DNA of 64,000 bases from Pleomorphovibrio marinus (GTDB lineage Bacteria > Bacteroidota > Bacteroidia > Cytophagales > Cyclobacteriaceae), in contig NZ_QCXY01000002.1 in NCBI RefSeq assembly GCF_003347495.1, positions 248,001 to 312,000 of the forward strand. The letters are read 5' to 3'. The notes under the pieces are model-generated. The model saw only the letters and a list, made by a program, of their open reading frames with translations, did no database searches and was not told the origin of the DNA. Positions 27,645-37,479 of this stretch are shown here, one piece after another. Position 1 is the stretch's first letter, and each line of letters begins with the position of its first letter. The position numbers were made by a program, and so were the translations under genes.

Positions 27645-29153
27645 ATGAAAGTTTATACTAAAAAAGAAGTCTGGTTTATTACCGGAAGCCAGCACCTATA
27701 TGGAGAAGAGACATTGGCCCAGGTGGGGAAACATGCCGAGGAGATTGCAAGGACTTTGGATCAAAGTGAACAAATACCTTTGCAGGTGGTATACCAGCCT
27801 ATAGTAACCCGACCGGAAGAAGTTTACGATACCATCATGCGAGCCAACCAGGAACAGGCCTGTGTGGGCATCATAACATGGATGCATACATTTTCTCCTG
27901 CAAAAATGTGGATCAGGGGACTAAAATCCCTCCAAAAGCCCATGCTGCATTTGCATACACAGTTTAATAGGGACATCCCTTGGGAAAGCATAGACATGGA
28001 CTTTATGAACTTAAACCAGAGTGCACACGGAGATAGGGAGTTTGGGTTTATGGTCTCTAGGCTTAGAATGGAAAGGAAGGTGGTGGTAGGCCATTGGCAA
28101 TCCGCCAAGGTGAGTTTGGAGATAGGTAAATGGAGTAGGGCAGCGTGCGGATGGCAGGATTGGCAAGGAGCCAAATTTGTTCGTTTTGGGGATAATATGC
28201 GCCAGGTGGCTGTCACGGAAGGGGATAAGGTTGCCGCAGAAATGAAGTTTGGGTTTTCGGTAAATACCCACCCAGTAAGTGAATTGGTGGCTAAAATAAA
28301 CGAAGTTTCAGGCAATCAAGTAGAAGAATTAGTCAAACTCTATGAAAAAACCTATGACCTTGCTGAGTCACTCACAGCAAAAGGAGCAAAGAGAGATGCT
28401 TTGCTGGAGGCTGCAAAGATAGAAATAGGCTTGCAACGTTTTCTGGAAGAAGGAGGATACAAGGGATTCACTGACACTTTTGAGGATCTGGAAGGTTTAA
28501 AGCAGTTGCCGGGAATTGCCGTGCAGCGCTTGATGGCCAAGGGCTATGGTTTTGGTGCGGAAGGGGACTGGAAAACTGCGGCATTAGTGAGGGCAATGAA
28601 AATCATGGGTAAAGGCCTCGAAGGGGCAAATGCCTTTATGGAAGACTATACCTATCACTTTGACCCGGAGGATAGCCTTGTTTTGGGCTCCCATATGCTG
28701 GAAGTTGACGAAGCCTTGGCTGAAGGAAAGGTCAGATGTGAAGTACACCCTTTGGGAATTGGAGGAAAAGAGGATCCGGTTAGGTTGGTGTTCAATGTTG
28801 GTGAAGGAGCAGCGCTAAATGCCGCCCTTATGGACATGGGCAATCGCTTCAGGTTGTTGGTAAATGAGGTAAAGGCAGTTGCTCCTAAAGCATCCCTTCC
28901 TAAATTACCTGTGGCCCGTGTACTTTGGAAGCCATTACCGGATATGGAAACGGCATGCAAGGCGTGGATTCTGGCTGGTGGAGCACACCACACCTGTTTT
29001 AGCCAAAATTTGGATCTGGAGGTTTTGGAGGACTTTGCTGCTATGGCAAACCTGGAACTCTTAACGATAGATAAGGAAACTGAATTCAGAAAGTTCAAAA
29101 AAGAAATCCAATGGAATGAAATCTATTATAAAAATATGGAAGGGATAAACTGA
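27645..29153 (+). CDS. araA: L-arabinose isomerase
   Basis: A 502-residue metal-dependent isomerase converting L-arabinose to L-ribulose. Start [24 protein letters not shown] and internal [37 protein letters not shown] are characteristic, as are [17 protein letters not shown] and the C-terminal GGAHHTCFS block with metal-binding His. Length is standard. Followed by a strong bidirectional terminator shared with the convergent FKBP gene. Confidence 0.98.
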   Translation: MKVYTKKEVWFITGSQHLYGEETLAQVGKHAEEIARTLDQSEQIPLQVVYQPIVTRPEEVYDTIMRANQEQACVGIITWMHTFSPAKMWIRGLKSLQKPMLHLHTQFNRDIPWESIDMDFMNLNQSAHGDREFGFMVSRLRMERKVVVGHWQSAKVSLEIGKWSRAACGWQDWQGAKFVRFGDNMRQVAVTEGDKVAAEMKFGFSVNTHPVSELVAKINEVSGNQVEELVKLYEKTYDLAESLTAKGAKRDALLEAAKIEIGLQRFLEEGGYKGFTDTFEDLEGLKQLPGIAVQRLMAKGYGFGAEGDWKTAALVRAMKIMGKGLEGANAFMEDYTYHFDPEDSLVLGSHMLEVDEALAEGKVRCEVHPLGIGGKEDPVRLVFNVGEGAALNAALMDMGNRFRLLVNEVKAVAPKASLPKLPVARVLWKPLPDMETACKAWILAGGAHHTCFSQNLDLEVLEDFAAMANLELLTIDKETEFRKFKKEIQWNEIYYKNMEGIN

Positions 29154-29182
29154 AAAAACCCGGCTTTAAGCCGGGTTTTTTT
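29153..29182. terminator. Bidirectional terminator between araA and FKBP gene
   Basis: A-run, then CCCGGCT, a 3-base loop, AGCCGGG and a T-run. The symmetric A/T flanks make it usable on both strands, serving araA (plus) and the FKBP gene (minus). Confidence 0.92.
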
Positions 29183-29184
29183 AA

Positions 29185-29616
29185 TTAAGCATTCACTTCG
29201 ACTAGTTTGATGTCAAATATTAAATCTTGCCCTGCAAGAGGGTGGTTGGCATCCAAGGTGATTTTTTGTTCGTCCACGTGAACTACCTTAACCGGGGTTG
29301 GTTGGCCGGCTTGATTTTGAATGGATAAATCCATCCCTACCTCTGGTTTGATTTCAGGTGGTACCTGTTCAACGGGTACGTCCAACATCATATCATCCCT
29401 TTTATCTCCATAGGCTTCTGCACATGGGATAGTCACACTTTTATCGTCACCTTCGGCCATTCCCTGAACCGCAGAATCAAATCCTTTGATCATTTTGCCG
29501 TCACCGACTATAAATTCTAGGGGCTCCCTTTCTGCAGAGCTGTCAAATACAGTTCCATCCTTTAGTTTACCTGTGTAATGTACCTTTACAGTATTTCCTT
29601 TACTTGCAACAGACAT
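29185..29616 (-). CDS. FKBP-type peptidyl-prolyl isomerase, SlyD-like
   Basis: A 143-residue FKBP with the SlyD layout: FKBP core GNTVKVHYTGKLKDGTVFDSS...EFIVGDGKMIKGFDSAVQGM and an inserted-flap (IF) chaperone region (residues about 65-125, PCAEAYGDKRDDMMLDVPVEQVPP). The His-rich metal-binding tail of E. coli SlyD is missing. No signal peptide, so it is a cytoplasmic folding helper. Standalone gene convergent with araA. Confidence 0.93.
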   Translation of the reverse strand: MSVASKGNTVKVHYTGKLKDGTVFDSSAEREPLEFIVGDGKMIKGFDSAVQGMAEGDDKSVTIPCAEAYGDKRDDMMLDVPVEQVPPEIKPEVGMDLSIQNQAGQPTPVKVVHVDEQKITLDANHPLAGQDLIFDIKLVEVNA

Positions 29617-29708
29617 AAATTAATAAATTTTGATTATAAGGTTAAAGGTAAGAATTTTTGATAGCTATAAAAAATTTGGGACTGCCTGATTAAAACAGTG
29701 TCCGAACA

Positions 29709-29735
29709 TGTACGATTATTGTTCAAATTCGTACA
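29709..29735. promoter_or_regulatory. Dyad upstream of the sigma-54 promoter, candidate enhancer
   Basis: TGTACGA (29709-29715) and TCGTACA (29729-29735) are a perfect inverted repeat with a 13-base spacer, centred about 90 bases upstream of the predicted transcription start. A nested GAACA...TGTTC dyad (29704-29708 and 29720-29724) overlaps it. Position fits binding of the NtrC-type activator encoded next. Confidence 0.5.
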
Positions 29736-29786
29736 CGTTATTACTTGCTTTATCTTCAAATTGCTTATATTGGCATTTAATTAATC

Positions 29787-29802
29787 TGGCACTGTTTCAG
29801 CA
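29787..29802 (+). promoter_or_regulatory. Sigma-54 promoter of the two-component operon
   Basis: TGGCAC-N5-CAGCA carries the invariant GG and GC at the exact -24/-12 spacing of sigma-54 promoters (consensus TGGCAC-N5-TTGCA). It lies 25 bases before the start of the gene for a sigma-54-dependent activator, and a ribosome-site-like aggag follows. Confidence 0.65.
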
Positions 29803-29826
29803 AAAGGAGAATAAAAGCAAGACGTA

Positions 29827-31209
29827 ATGGAAGAAAAGAATTTGGGGGAAATCCTGATAGTAGATGATAATGAGGACTTGTTGTTTGCTGCCAAAATGCT
29901 TCTCAAGAAGCATGCAAAAGGGGTGACGATTGAAAAAGATCCAAGAAAAATCCCTTTTTTGATCAACAACTATACCTATGATGTCATCCTTCTGGACATG
30001 AATTTCACGGAGGACACGACCTCGGGAAAAGAAGGTTTTCATTGGCTTAAGCAAATCAAGGAGACTGACCCAAATGCCGTTGTGATATTGATTACAGCTT
30101 TTGGGGATGTGGAAATGGCTGTGCAGGCCCTAAAGGAAGGAGCCACAGACTTCATCCTTAAGCCTTGGCAAAACGAGAAGCTTCTGGCAACGCTTTCAGC
30201 GGCGGTGAAACTAAAAGAAAGCTATAACCAAGTAGATAAGCTCTCTAAAAAACAAAAACAACTCCAAGCAGACCTCAAAAAGCCATTTAACGATATCATT
30301 GGGCAATCCGCATCCATGAAAAATGTCTTTTCGATCATTGACAAGGTGGCCAAGACGGATGCCAACGTGTTGATCCTTGGGGAAAATGGCACAGGCAAGG
30401 AACTTATCGCGAGAGCAATACATGACAGGTCAGAGCGAAAGGATGAAATTTTTGTTACCGTTGATATGGGGGCTATTACCGAAAGCTTATTTGAAAGCGA
30501 ACTCTTTGGGCACAAAAAAGGCTCTTTTACCGATGCCAAGGAAGACAGGGCGGGCCGTTTTGAGGTAGCCGACAACGGGACCCTGTTTTTGGACGAAATC
30601 GGAAATTTAAGCATGCCCTTGCAGTCCAAATTATTGACAGTGCTCCAAAGGCGGGAAGTGACCCGTATCGGCACAAATAAATCACTGCCAGTGGATATTC
30701 GGCTTATCTGTGCCACAAATATGCCGTTGCATGAGATGATTTTGGACAATTCGTTCCGGCAGGATTTGCTTTACAGGATAAATACGGTAGAAATTTTTCT
30801 TCCGCCTTTAAGGGATAGACAGGACGATATTCCCCTTTTGGCCGAACACTTTCTACAGGTGTATTCCTCCAAATACCGAAAAGCCTTTAAAGGGTTTAAG
30901 GCCAATGCACTTCAGTTGTTACAAAGATACAGTTGGCCTGGAAACATCAGGGAGTTGCAGCATGCCTTGGAAAGGGCTATAATTATGGCCGAGGGGGATG
31001 AATTGGACAGCAGGGATTTCTTTTTCCTTTCTGCAAAACCTACCAATGAAAAAATAAGTAGTGCTCCATCCTATAATTTGGATGAAGTGGAAAAAAATGT
31101 CATTCAAAAAGCTATAGACAAAAATGGTGGCAACATATCCAAAGCGGCCAAGGAACTAGGACTCACCAGGGCCTCCTTGTACCGAAGATTAGAAAAATAT
31201 GGACTTTAG
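29827..31209 (+). CDS. Sigma-54-dependent response regulator (NtrC family)
   Basis: A 460-residue activator: receiver domain (residues 8-125; phospho-acceptor Asp57 in VILLDMNF), AAA+ domain (155-385; Walker A GENGTGKE 185-192, Walker B FLDE 254-257) and a C-terminal Fis-type helix-turn-helix (NISKAAKELGLTRASLYRRLEKYGL region). The sigma-54 contact loop, normally GAFTGA, reads GSFTDA (232-237). It overlaps the histidine kinase gene by 11 bases, and its own promoter looks sigma-54 dependent, suggesting positive autoregulation. Target genes and signal are unknown. Confidence 0.95.
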   Translation: MEEKNLGEILIVDDNEDLLFAAKMLLKKHAKGVTIEKDPRKIPFLINNYTYDVILLDMNFTEDTTSGKEGFHWLKQIKETDPNAVVILITAFGDVEMAVQALKEGATDFILKPWQNEKLLATLSAAVKLKESYNQVDKLSKKQKQLQADLKKPFNDIIGQSASMKNVFSIIDKVAKTDANVLILGENGTGKELIARAIHDRSERKDEIFVTVDMGAITESLFESELFGHKKGSFTDAKEDRAGRFEVADNGTLFLDEIGNLSMPLQSKLLTVLQRREVTRIGTNKSLPVDIRLICATNMPLHEMILDNSFRQDLLYRINTVEIFLPPLRDRQDDIPLLAEHFLQVYSSKYRKAFKGFKANALQLLQRYSWPGNIRELQHALERAIIMAEGDELDSRDFFFLSAKPTNEKISSAPSYNLDEVEKNVIQKAIDKNGGNISKAAKELGLTRASLYRRLEKYGL

Positions 31210-32542
31210 GGTTGGGTTGCTTGGCAGGGTGTTGGCTTTTGCCGCTACCCTGTTTATTCTAGCATACACGATATTCAACGATTCGGGAGTTTTTTCCATC
31301 TCCCTCTTCATTATTCTTGCAGTTGCCCAATTGGTTTTTCTGGTCCGGTACGCAGACAGTAGTTTCAAGAAGGTCAGACAATTTCTCAATAATATTAAGT
31401 TGAGCAATTACGCCACCGTTTACCCCGTGAAATTTGACGGGACAGAAATTGACGACCTGCATATAGAATTTAATGCTATTCTAGCCAAACTCAAGGAGGA
31501 TCAACTGGAAAAGGAAGCTAACTACCATTATTTCAGGACGGTATTTCAGCATCTGAGCATAGGGCTGATTACATTTGAGGAAGATGGATCCATCCAGATT
31601 CTCAATACTGCTGCTAAAAGGATGCTCAATATTCAGCTCCTCGGCAATATTTCAGAAATCGCAAAGGTGAATAAGGAGCTGCATCATGCCATTCACCACC
31701 TGCGGACAGGAGGTAGTGAACTTATCAAAATCGCCCATCCTGATGGCATCATGCAGCTTTCTGTTTATGTGATAGAGTTGGTATTGAGGGACAGTAAATT
31801 CAAACTTGTGTCTCTGCAGAACATTCAAAGCGAACTGGAGGAAAAAGAAATGGAGGCATGGCAGAACCTGGTAAGGGTACTGACGCATGAAATCATGAAC
31901 TCCATAGCCCCCATCTCTTCTTTGGCCGCTACTTTAAGGGATGACCTGGCCGGCAAGGCAAAAGGGAAAGAATCACTGAACGCCGATGAATTGGAGGATT
32001 ATCAAATGGGGATTTCCACCATAGAGAAGCGCAGTGAGGGACTGATCAACTTTGTGAGTGATTTCCGGAGTTTGGCGCATATCCCTACCCCTAAATTCAC
32101 CGCAATCAAAATTTCTGAACTTTTTGAGCGGCTGCAATTACTGTTTCAAAACCAGCTAGATCAGGAGCAGGTAAAAATGAACATCTCTATTCAACCTGAT
32201 GACCTCTTGCTATTTGCAGATTGTTCCCTTATAGAGCAGGTGATAATCAACATCACTCAGAATGCCATTCATGCCGTAAAAGAGGTAGAGGGCAAGTGGG
32301 TGAAGCTAAGGGCTTTTATCGATGAAAACGGGAAAATCATCATTGAGGTGAGCGATAATGGTAAGGGAATAGAGGAGGAGGCTATGGGTAAAATTTTCAT
32401 TCCATTTTTTACTACTAAAAAAAGAGGCTCCGGTATAGGTTTAAGTCTCTCTAAACAGATTATGCGCCGGCATAAGGGAAACATTCAAGTTAAATCCAAA
32501 CTAGGCAAAGGCACCACCTTCAAGCTTATCTTTAATGCCTAG
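31199..32542 (+). CDS. Sensor histidine kinase, NtrB-like
   Basis: A 447-residue kinase with two N-terminal transmembrane helices (residues about 8-26 and 33-49), a PAS-like region (110-210), H-box VLTHEIMNSIAPI with phospho-accepting His230, and a catalytic ATPase domain (N-box ITQNAIHAV, G1 DNGKGIEEE, FIPFFTTKKRGSGIGLSLSKQIM). There is no sizeable periplasmic domain, so it probably senses a membrane or cytoplasmic signal. Start overlaps the regulator by 11 bases; the pair is cognate. Confidence 0.95.
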   Translation: MDFRVGLLGRVLAFAATLFILAYTIFNDSGVFSISLFIILAVAQLVFLVRYADSSFKKVRQFLNNIKLSNYATVYPVKFDGTEIDDLHIEFNAILAKLKEDQLEKEANYHYFRTVFQHLSIGLITFEEDGSIQILNTAAKRMLNIQLLGNISEIAKVNKELHHAIHHLRTGGSELIKIAHPDGIMQLSVYVIELVLRDSKFKLVSLQNIQSELEEKEMEAWQNLVRVLTHEIMNSIAPISSLAATLRDDLAGKAKGKESLNADELEDYQMGISTIEKRSEGLINFVSDFRSLAHIPTPKFTAIKISELFERLQLLFQNQLDQEQVKMNISIQPDDLLLFADCSLIEQVIINITQNAIHAVKEVEGKWVKLRAFIDENGKIIIEVSDNGKGIEEEAMGKIFIPFFTTKKRGSGIGLSLSKQIMRRHKGNIQVKSKLGKGTTFKLIFNA

Positions 32543-32653
32543 CGGAAAAGTACTCCAGGGTTAACAGTAAATTCATATTTGCAATTAAATCCGTGAAATC
32601 CATAGGAATAGGATAATAGTGTCTTCACTTTAAGTTGATATTGCGGTGCTATA

Positions 32654-33478
32654 TTGGCACCAAATAAATCAGGTTTGGATACATACTTCAAGACTATCAT
32701 TATCTCAGATGTGCACTTGGGTACCAAAGGTGCCAAAGCAAAAGAGATTGTACGCTTTCTGAAGCAGTACAGATGTGACAATTTGATCCTCAACGGGGAT
32801 ATCATAGACGGGTGGCAACTGAAAAAATCAGGATCCTGGAAAAGAAAGCATACCAGGGTTTTTAACCGTATGCTTAAAATGATGGATACCGACAGGACAA
32901 AGGTTTTTTATCTCAGGGGAAACCATGACGATTTTTTAGATCAAATACTCCCCTTGGAAATCGGCAACCTCTCCATTCTTAAAGACATGGTGTACGAGAG
33001 CAAGGGGAAAAGATATTTTGTGGCACATGGGGACGTCTTTGATAGCGTAACGACCCATTTTAGGTGGATAGCATATTTGGGGGATATTGGGTATACCTTT
33101 TTACTATGGTTGAACAGTCAAATCAACCATTACCGGAGAAAACGAGGGCTGCCATATTATTCCCTCTCCCAGTACATCAAGGGAAGGGTTAAAAAAGCCG
33201 TGGCATATATAGATGATTATGAAAAAGAATTGTCAAAGATGGCTAAGGCCAAAGGGTATGATGGGATTATATGTGGCCACATCCATAAAGCCGAGATGAA
33301 AACCATCGATGGAATTGATTATTTTAACTCCGGAGACTGGGTAGAGTCTTTGAGCGCCCTTGCAGAAGACTTTGAAGGAAACTGGCAGTTGATTCACTAC
33401 AATGAAATAGATTTTACAAGGACCAATGACAATGCTGTCGTATCCCTGAATCAAAACTATGTGTACGCTGAAAAATAA
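32654..33478 (+). CDS. UDP-2,3-diacylglucosamine diphosphatase-like metallophosphatase
   Basis: A metallophosphoesterase of about 270 residues related to LpxH, which makes lipid X in lipid A synthesis. Metal motifs: SDVHLGTKG, NGDIIDGW, RGNHDDFLD, AHGDVFD and the C-terminal GHIHKAE. No ATG is available upstream of the motif: an in-frame stop at 32636 leaves TTG at 32654 or TTG at 32675 (LDTYFKTIIISDVH), the latter giving the N-terminus I would expect. The short intergenic gap to the next gene (12 bases) suggests a pair with the glycosyltransferase. Confidence 0.85.
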   Translation: MAPNKSGLDTYFKTIIISDVHLGTKGAKAKEIVRFLKQYRCDNLILNGDIIDGWQLKKSGSWKRKHTRVFNRMLKMMDTDRTKVFYLRGNHDDFLDQILPLEIGNLSILKDMVYESKGKRYFVAHGDVFDSVTTHFRWIAYLGDIGYTFLLWLNSQINHYRRKRGLPYYSLSQYIKGRVKKAVAYIDDYEKELSKMAKAKGYDGIICGHIHKAEMKTIDGIDYFNSGDWVESLSALAEDFEGNWQLIHYNEIDFTRTNDNAVVSLNQNYVYAEK

Positions 33479-33490
33479 ACAGGTAGTGTC

Positions 33491-34612
33491 ATGCGGTTTA
33501 TATTCATAGTTCAAGGGGAGGGCAGGGGGCATATGACCCAAGCCATTGCCATGTACCAAATTTTGACTGCAAAGGGGCATGAGGTCACGGACATCGTAAT
33601 AGGCAGTAGTGACCGGAGAAAGGTACCCCATTATGTGTCAGAACAGATAAACAGCAAGATCCATGCGCTTGCCAGTCCAAATTTTGTCACGGATGCTAAG
33701 GGAAAGTCCATTAATATCTGGAAAACTATCCTAAGAAATGCATTGAAAAGCAACAGTTTCGTGAAGAGTATGCGTCAATTAGATGCTTTGGTGCAGGCAC
33801 AAAAGCCGGATGTAGTCCTTAACTTTTACGACTTTTTGGGTGGAGTTTGGCATGGTTTGCATAGACCTGCACTCAAATTTGTGGTGGTGGGACATCAGTA
33901 TTTGATTGCCCATCCCGACTTCCCATTTGCCAAAAACAGTGGAATGGGCAAGTTGTTGTTGAAATTGGGCACAGCAATTACGGCTTGGGGGGCGCATGAA
34001 CATATAGCCTTGTCCTTCAGGGAGCTGCCTGCGATGGAACAAAAGCCCGAAATTAAAATTTGGCCCCCAATATTGAGGGAGCAACTCACTAAGCTAAAGC
34101 CTAGTAATGGGGATTACTTTTTGGCCTATTTGGTAAACCCAGGATATGGAGAAGAGCTGCTTAGGTTTGCAGAAGCTCATCCAGATATACAAATCCAAGC
34201 CTTTTGGGATCAAAAAGGAAAACCAGACCCTTGGCAACCCATGCCCAATCTGGTTTTTTTCCAACTCAATGGAGATTTATTCCTGCAGAAGATGGCCGAA
34301 TGCAGGGCACTTGTAAGCACAGCAGGTTTTGAAGCCATTTGTGAAGCTATGTACCTAGGAAAGCCAGCTTTGATGGTGCCCGTAGAAGGTCAATATGAGC
34401 AAGCTTGCAATGCCCTTGATGGGGAAATTGCAGGTGCAGGATTAGCAGGTAGTTCTTTTGATATACAGGAGCTGATAGTGTTTATGAATAAGGCTGGCAC
34501 CAAAAAAAATTATGAATTCCACTTATGGTATTCAAAAAGAGACGCTTTGGTAGAAGTTTGGCTTTATGAGTTGTCCCAAGGGGTCAGTAGGGTAAAACAA
34601 CTTCAGGCATAA
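33491..34612 (+). CDS. Glycosyltransferase family protein (MurG/UGT-like)
   Basis: A 373-residue GT-B type protein. The N-terminus MRFIFIVQGEGRGHMTQAIAM is the glycine-rich GRGH loop, and the C-terminal half has the nucleotide-sugar region STAGFEAICEAMYLGKPALMVPVEGQYEQACNA, as in uncharacterised archaeal/bacterial MurG-like transferases. It follows the LpxH-like phosphatase by 12 bases, hinting at an envelope lipid or glycan role. Donor and acceptor are unknown. Confidence 0.85.
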   Translation: MRFIFIVQGEGRGHMTQAIAMYQILTAKGHEVTDIVIGSSDRRKVPHYVSEQINSKIHALASPNFVTDAKGKSINIWKTILRNALKSNSFVKSMRQLDALVQAQKPDVVLNFYDFLGGVWHGLHRPALKFVVVGHQYLIAHPDFPFAKNSGMGKLLLKLGTAITAWGAHEHIALSFRELPAMEQKPEIKIWPPILREQLTKLKPSNGDYFLAYLVNPGYGEELLRFAEAHPDIQIQAFWDQKGKPDPWQPMPNLVFFQLNGDLFLQKMAECRALVSTAGFEAICEAMYLGKPALMVPVEGQYEQACNALDGEIAGAGLAGSSFDIQELIVFMNKAGTKKNYEFHLWYSKRDALVEVWLYELSQGVSRVKQLQA

Positions 34613-34812
34613 GGGTTAATTTTGAATTTGCTGTTATCCCCCCTAGATTGTTGCATAGGAGTTAATTAAAGTGGGCGTTATGGATGGATAGGATTTTTGA
34701 AGCCTTAATTGGATTTAAGTTGACCTGAATTTTTTATACTCCCTATAAAAATTTGTCGTATAGTGGGATAAAAGCCCTAAATTCGCTTTTTGCAAATTTG
34801 GAGATTGGCTCA

Positions 34813-37479
34813 ATGAATATAGAAAGGATTAGGCTTAAAGAGGATAGGGACAGGGAGAAGCATTGGAAAAAATGGGGACCTTACCTTACAGATCGACAGT
34901 GGGGAACGGTAAGGGAGGATTACAGCCCAGATGGTGCAGCTTGGGAAAACGTGACCCATGATGATGCCCGTAGCAAAGCCTATCGGTGGGGGGAGGAAGG
35001 AATCGGAGGTATTTCTGATTATCGGCAGCGGCTTTGTATGTCTTGGGCATTCTGGAACGGAAAGGATTCTATGATTAAGGAGCGGCTATTTGGGCTTACC
35101 GGAAACCAGGGTAACCATGGAGAAGATGTGAAGGAGCTCTACTATTATCTGGACTCCACACCTACGCACAGCTATATGAAAATGCTCTATAAATACCCTC
35201 AGGAGGCATTTCCTTATCAGGATTTGCTTGAGGAAAACATGAGAAGGAGCAAAAAAGACAGGGAGTATGAAATTATTGATACAGGGATTTTTGATGACGA
35301 CGCCTACTTCGATATATTCTTGGAATACGCCAAGGAAGATGTTGAGGACATTATCGGAAAGGCTACTGTCCATAACCGAGGAAAAGAGGATGCCTCCATT
35401 TGGGTAATGCCTACGGTGTGGTTTAGAAAAACCTGGTTTACTGGGGAGGAACCCTTTATGCCTAGTATCTCAATGCTCCCTAAAAACAGGTTAAAGGCCT
35501 TTAACCCCAAATCCGGAAATTATATTTTTTCCTTTAGCGGTAAGCCGGATATACGCTTTTGTGACAATGAGACGAACAGGGAAAGGTTGTATCACATAGG
35601 TAATCAAAAGAAATACCTGAAAGATGCTATAAATGATTTTTTACTGTATGGAGACACCCACCACCTGAATCCAAATAAAACGGGAACCAAGGCCGCTGCC
35701 ATTTATAAATTGGAGGTGCCTGCCGGCGGAAAAGTGGAGGTAACGTTTAGAATGCAGCATTTTGAGACCGATGACCCTATGGAGGAATCAGAAACGATCC
35801 TACAGGAAAGGCGAACGGAGGCGGATCTCTTCTATGCGGAACTCCAAGACAGGGTAAAGGATCCGGAACTTAAATTGGTACAACGGCAGGCCTATGGAGG
35901 AATGTTATGGTCCAAACAGTTCTATTATTATAACGTAGAAAGATGGCTAGAGGGAGATCCCGGAAGGTACCAACCTCCCCAGGAAAGAAAAAGGGGGAGG
36001 AATTCCAATTGGCGGCACTTGCAGAATTACGATATCATTTCCATGCCCGATAAATGGGAATACCCATGGTATGCTGCCTGGGACTTGGCTTTTCATTGTA
36101 TCCCATTGGCGAGGCTGGACTCCGATTTTGCCAAGGATCAGTTGTTGCTCCTGTTGAATGACTGGTACATGCACCCCAATGGACAGATTCCTGCCTATGA
36201 GTGGAATTTCAATGATGTGAACCCACCCGTTCATGCCTACGCTGTTCAGAGGGTTTACCAGATAGACAAAAAAATGAATGATGGCGTAGGGGATCAGGAA
36301 TTTCTTGAAAGGGCCCTACACAAACTCATGCTTAATTTCACCTGGTGGGTAAACCAGAAAGACGATGATGGAAAGAACATCTTCGAGGGAGGATTTTTGG
36401 GGCTGGATAATATTAGTGTGTTTGACAGGAGTCATGCGGACAAGCTTTTTGGGAAGTTGGAACAAGCAGATGCCACATCCTGGATGGCCATGTTTTGCTT
36501 AAACATGCTTAGGATATCCTTGGATCTCTGTGAGAAAAACAAGGTTTATCAACATACCGCCACCAAATTTTTAGAGCACTTTCTGTACATAGCAGGTGCC
36601 ATGAACAATATCTCTGGGGAAAACATTAGCCTTTGGGATGAAGAGGATGGATTTTTCTATGATGTGTTGCACCTCGCTGGCAAGGAACCCAAGGTAATGA
36701 AGGTTAAATCCCTTGTAGGCATCACGCCTCTGTTTGCAGTGGAACCCATACGTGAGGAGTTATTTGAAAACCTCCCCGAATTCAGAAAGCGTTTGAATTT
36801 TTTCTTCAAGGAGAAACCGAAATTGGCTGCTTTGGTTTCCAACTGGATACAACCTGGCCAGGACAAGAGAAGGCTGTTTTCCTTGTTACGGGGACACAGG
36901 ATGAAATGTGTATTAAATAAAATGTTGGACGAAAAGGAGTTTTTGTCCCCCTATGGCATTCGCTCCTTGTCTAAGGATCATAAAGAAAACCCATACTCCA
37001 TAAAGCTGAACGGGAGTGTGTTCTCCGTAAAATATGCGCCAGGGGAGTCCGAAACCACGATGTTTGGAGGAAACTCCAATTGGAGAGGCCCAATTTGGTT
37101 CCCCATGAATTACCTCATTATTGAAAGCCTCAAGAAGTTCGATTTTTACTATGGTGGCAATTTCTCCATTGAATACCCCACTGGATCAGGTAAATTCTTG
37201 ACATTGGATCTTATCGCCAGGGAACTTTCACTTCGCTGCATTAAGCTGTTTCTAAAGGATAGAAATGGCAAGCGTCCCATTTATGAAAATTACGAGAAGA
37301 TGCAATCAGACCCCCATTTTCAAGATTTGATCTTATTCTATGAGTATTTTCACGGAGACAACGGAAGGGGTCTCGGAGCTAGTCACCAGACCGGTTGGAC
37401 AGGTCTGGTAGCCGAAATGATCCACAAGGTCTCCAAGGAAACCGATCTCGCAGATGTTACTACCTTATTTAGAACCTAA
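34813..37479 (+). CDS. MGH1-like / GH63-type glucosidase
   Basis: An 888-residue protein with an (alpha/alpha)6-barrel like GH63 and mannosylglycerate hydrolases. Characteristic stretches are WGTVREDYSPDGAAWENVTHDDARSKAYRWGEEGIGGISD near the N-terminus, YPWYAAWDLAFHCIPLA, IPAYEWNFNDVNPPVHAYAV and GGNSNWRGPIWFPMNYLII. No signal peptide, so the substrate is probably cytoplasmic (a glucoside compatible solute or oligosaccharide; inference). I start at ATG 34813; an upstream TTG (34753) would add 20 unconvincing residues. The 3' end overlaps rnhB by 26 bases. Confidence 0.85.
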   Translation: MNIERIRLKEDRDREKHWKKWGPYLTDRQWGTVREDYSPDGAAWENVTHDDARSKAYRWGEEGIGGISDYRQRLCMSWAFWNGKDSMIKERLFGLTGNQGNHGEDVKELYYYLDSTPTHSYMKMLYKYPQEAFPYQDLLEENMRRSKKDREYEIIDTGIFDDDAYFDIFLEYAKEDVEDIIGKATVHNRGKEDASIWVMPTVWFRKTWFTGEEPFMPSISMLPKNRLKAFNPKSGNYIFSFSGKPDIRFCDNETNRERLYHIGNQKKYLKDAINDFLLYGDTHHLNPNKTGTKAAAIYKLEVPAGGKVEVTFRMQHFETDDPMEESETILQERRTEADLFYAELQDRVKDPELKLVQRQAYGGMLWSKQFYYYNVERWLEGDPGRYQPPQERKRGRNSNWRHLQNYDIISMPDKWEYPWYAAWDLAFHCIPLARLDSDFAKDQLLLLLNDWYMHPNGQIPAYEWNFNDVNPPVHAYAVQRVYQIDKKMNDGVGDQEFLERALHKLMLNFTWWVNQKDDDGKNIFEGGFLGLDNISVFDRSHADKLFGKLEQADATSWMAMFCLNMLRISLDLCEKNKVYQHTATKFLEHFLYIAGAMNNISGENISLWDEEDGFFYDVLHLAGKEPKVMKVKSLVGITPLFAVEPIREELFENLPEFRKRLNFFFKEKPKLAALVSNWIQPGQDKRRLFSLLRGHRMKCVLNKMLDEKEFLSPYGIRSLSKDHKENPYSIKLNGSVFSVKYAPGESETTMFGGNSNWRGPIWFPMNYLIIESLKKFDFYYGGNFSIEYPTGSGKFLTLDLIARELSLRCIKLFLKDRNGKRPIYENYEKMQSDPHFQDLILFYEYFHGDNGRGLGASHQTGWTGLVAEMIHKVSKETDLADVTTLFRT

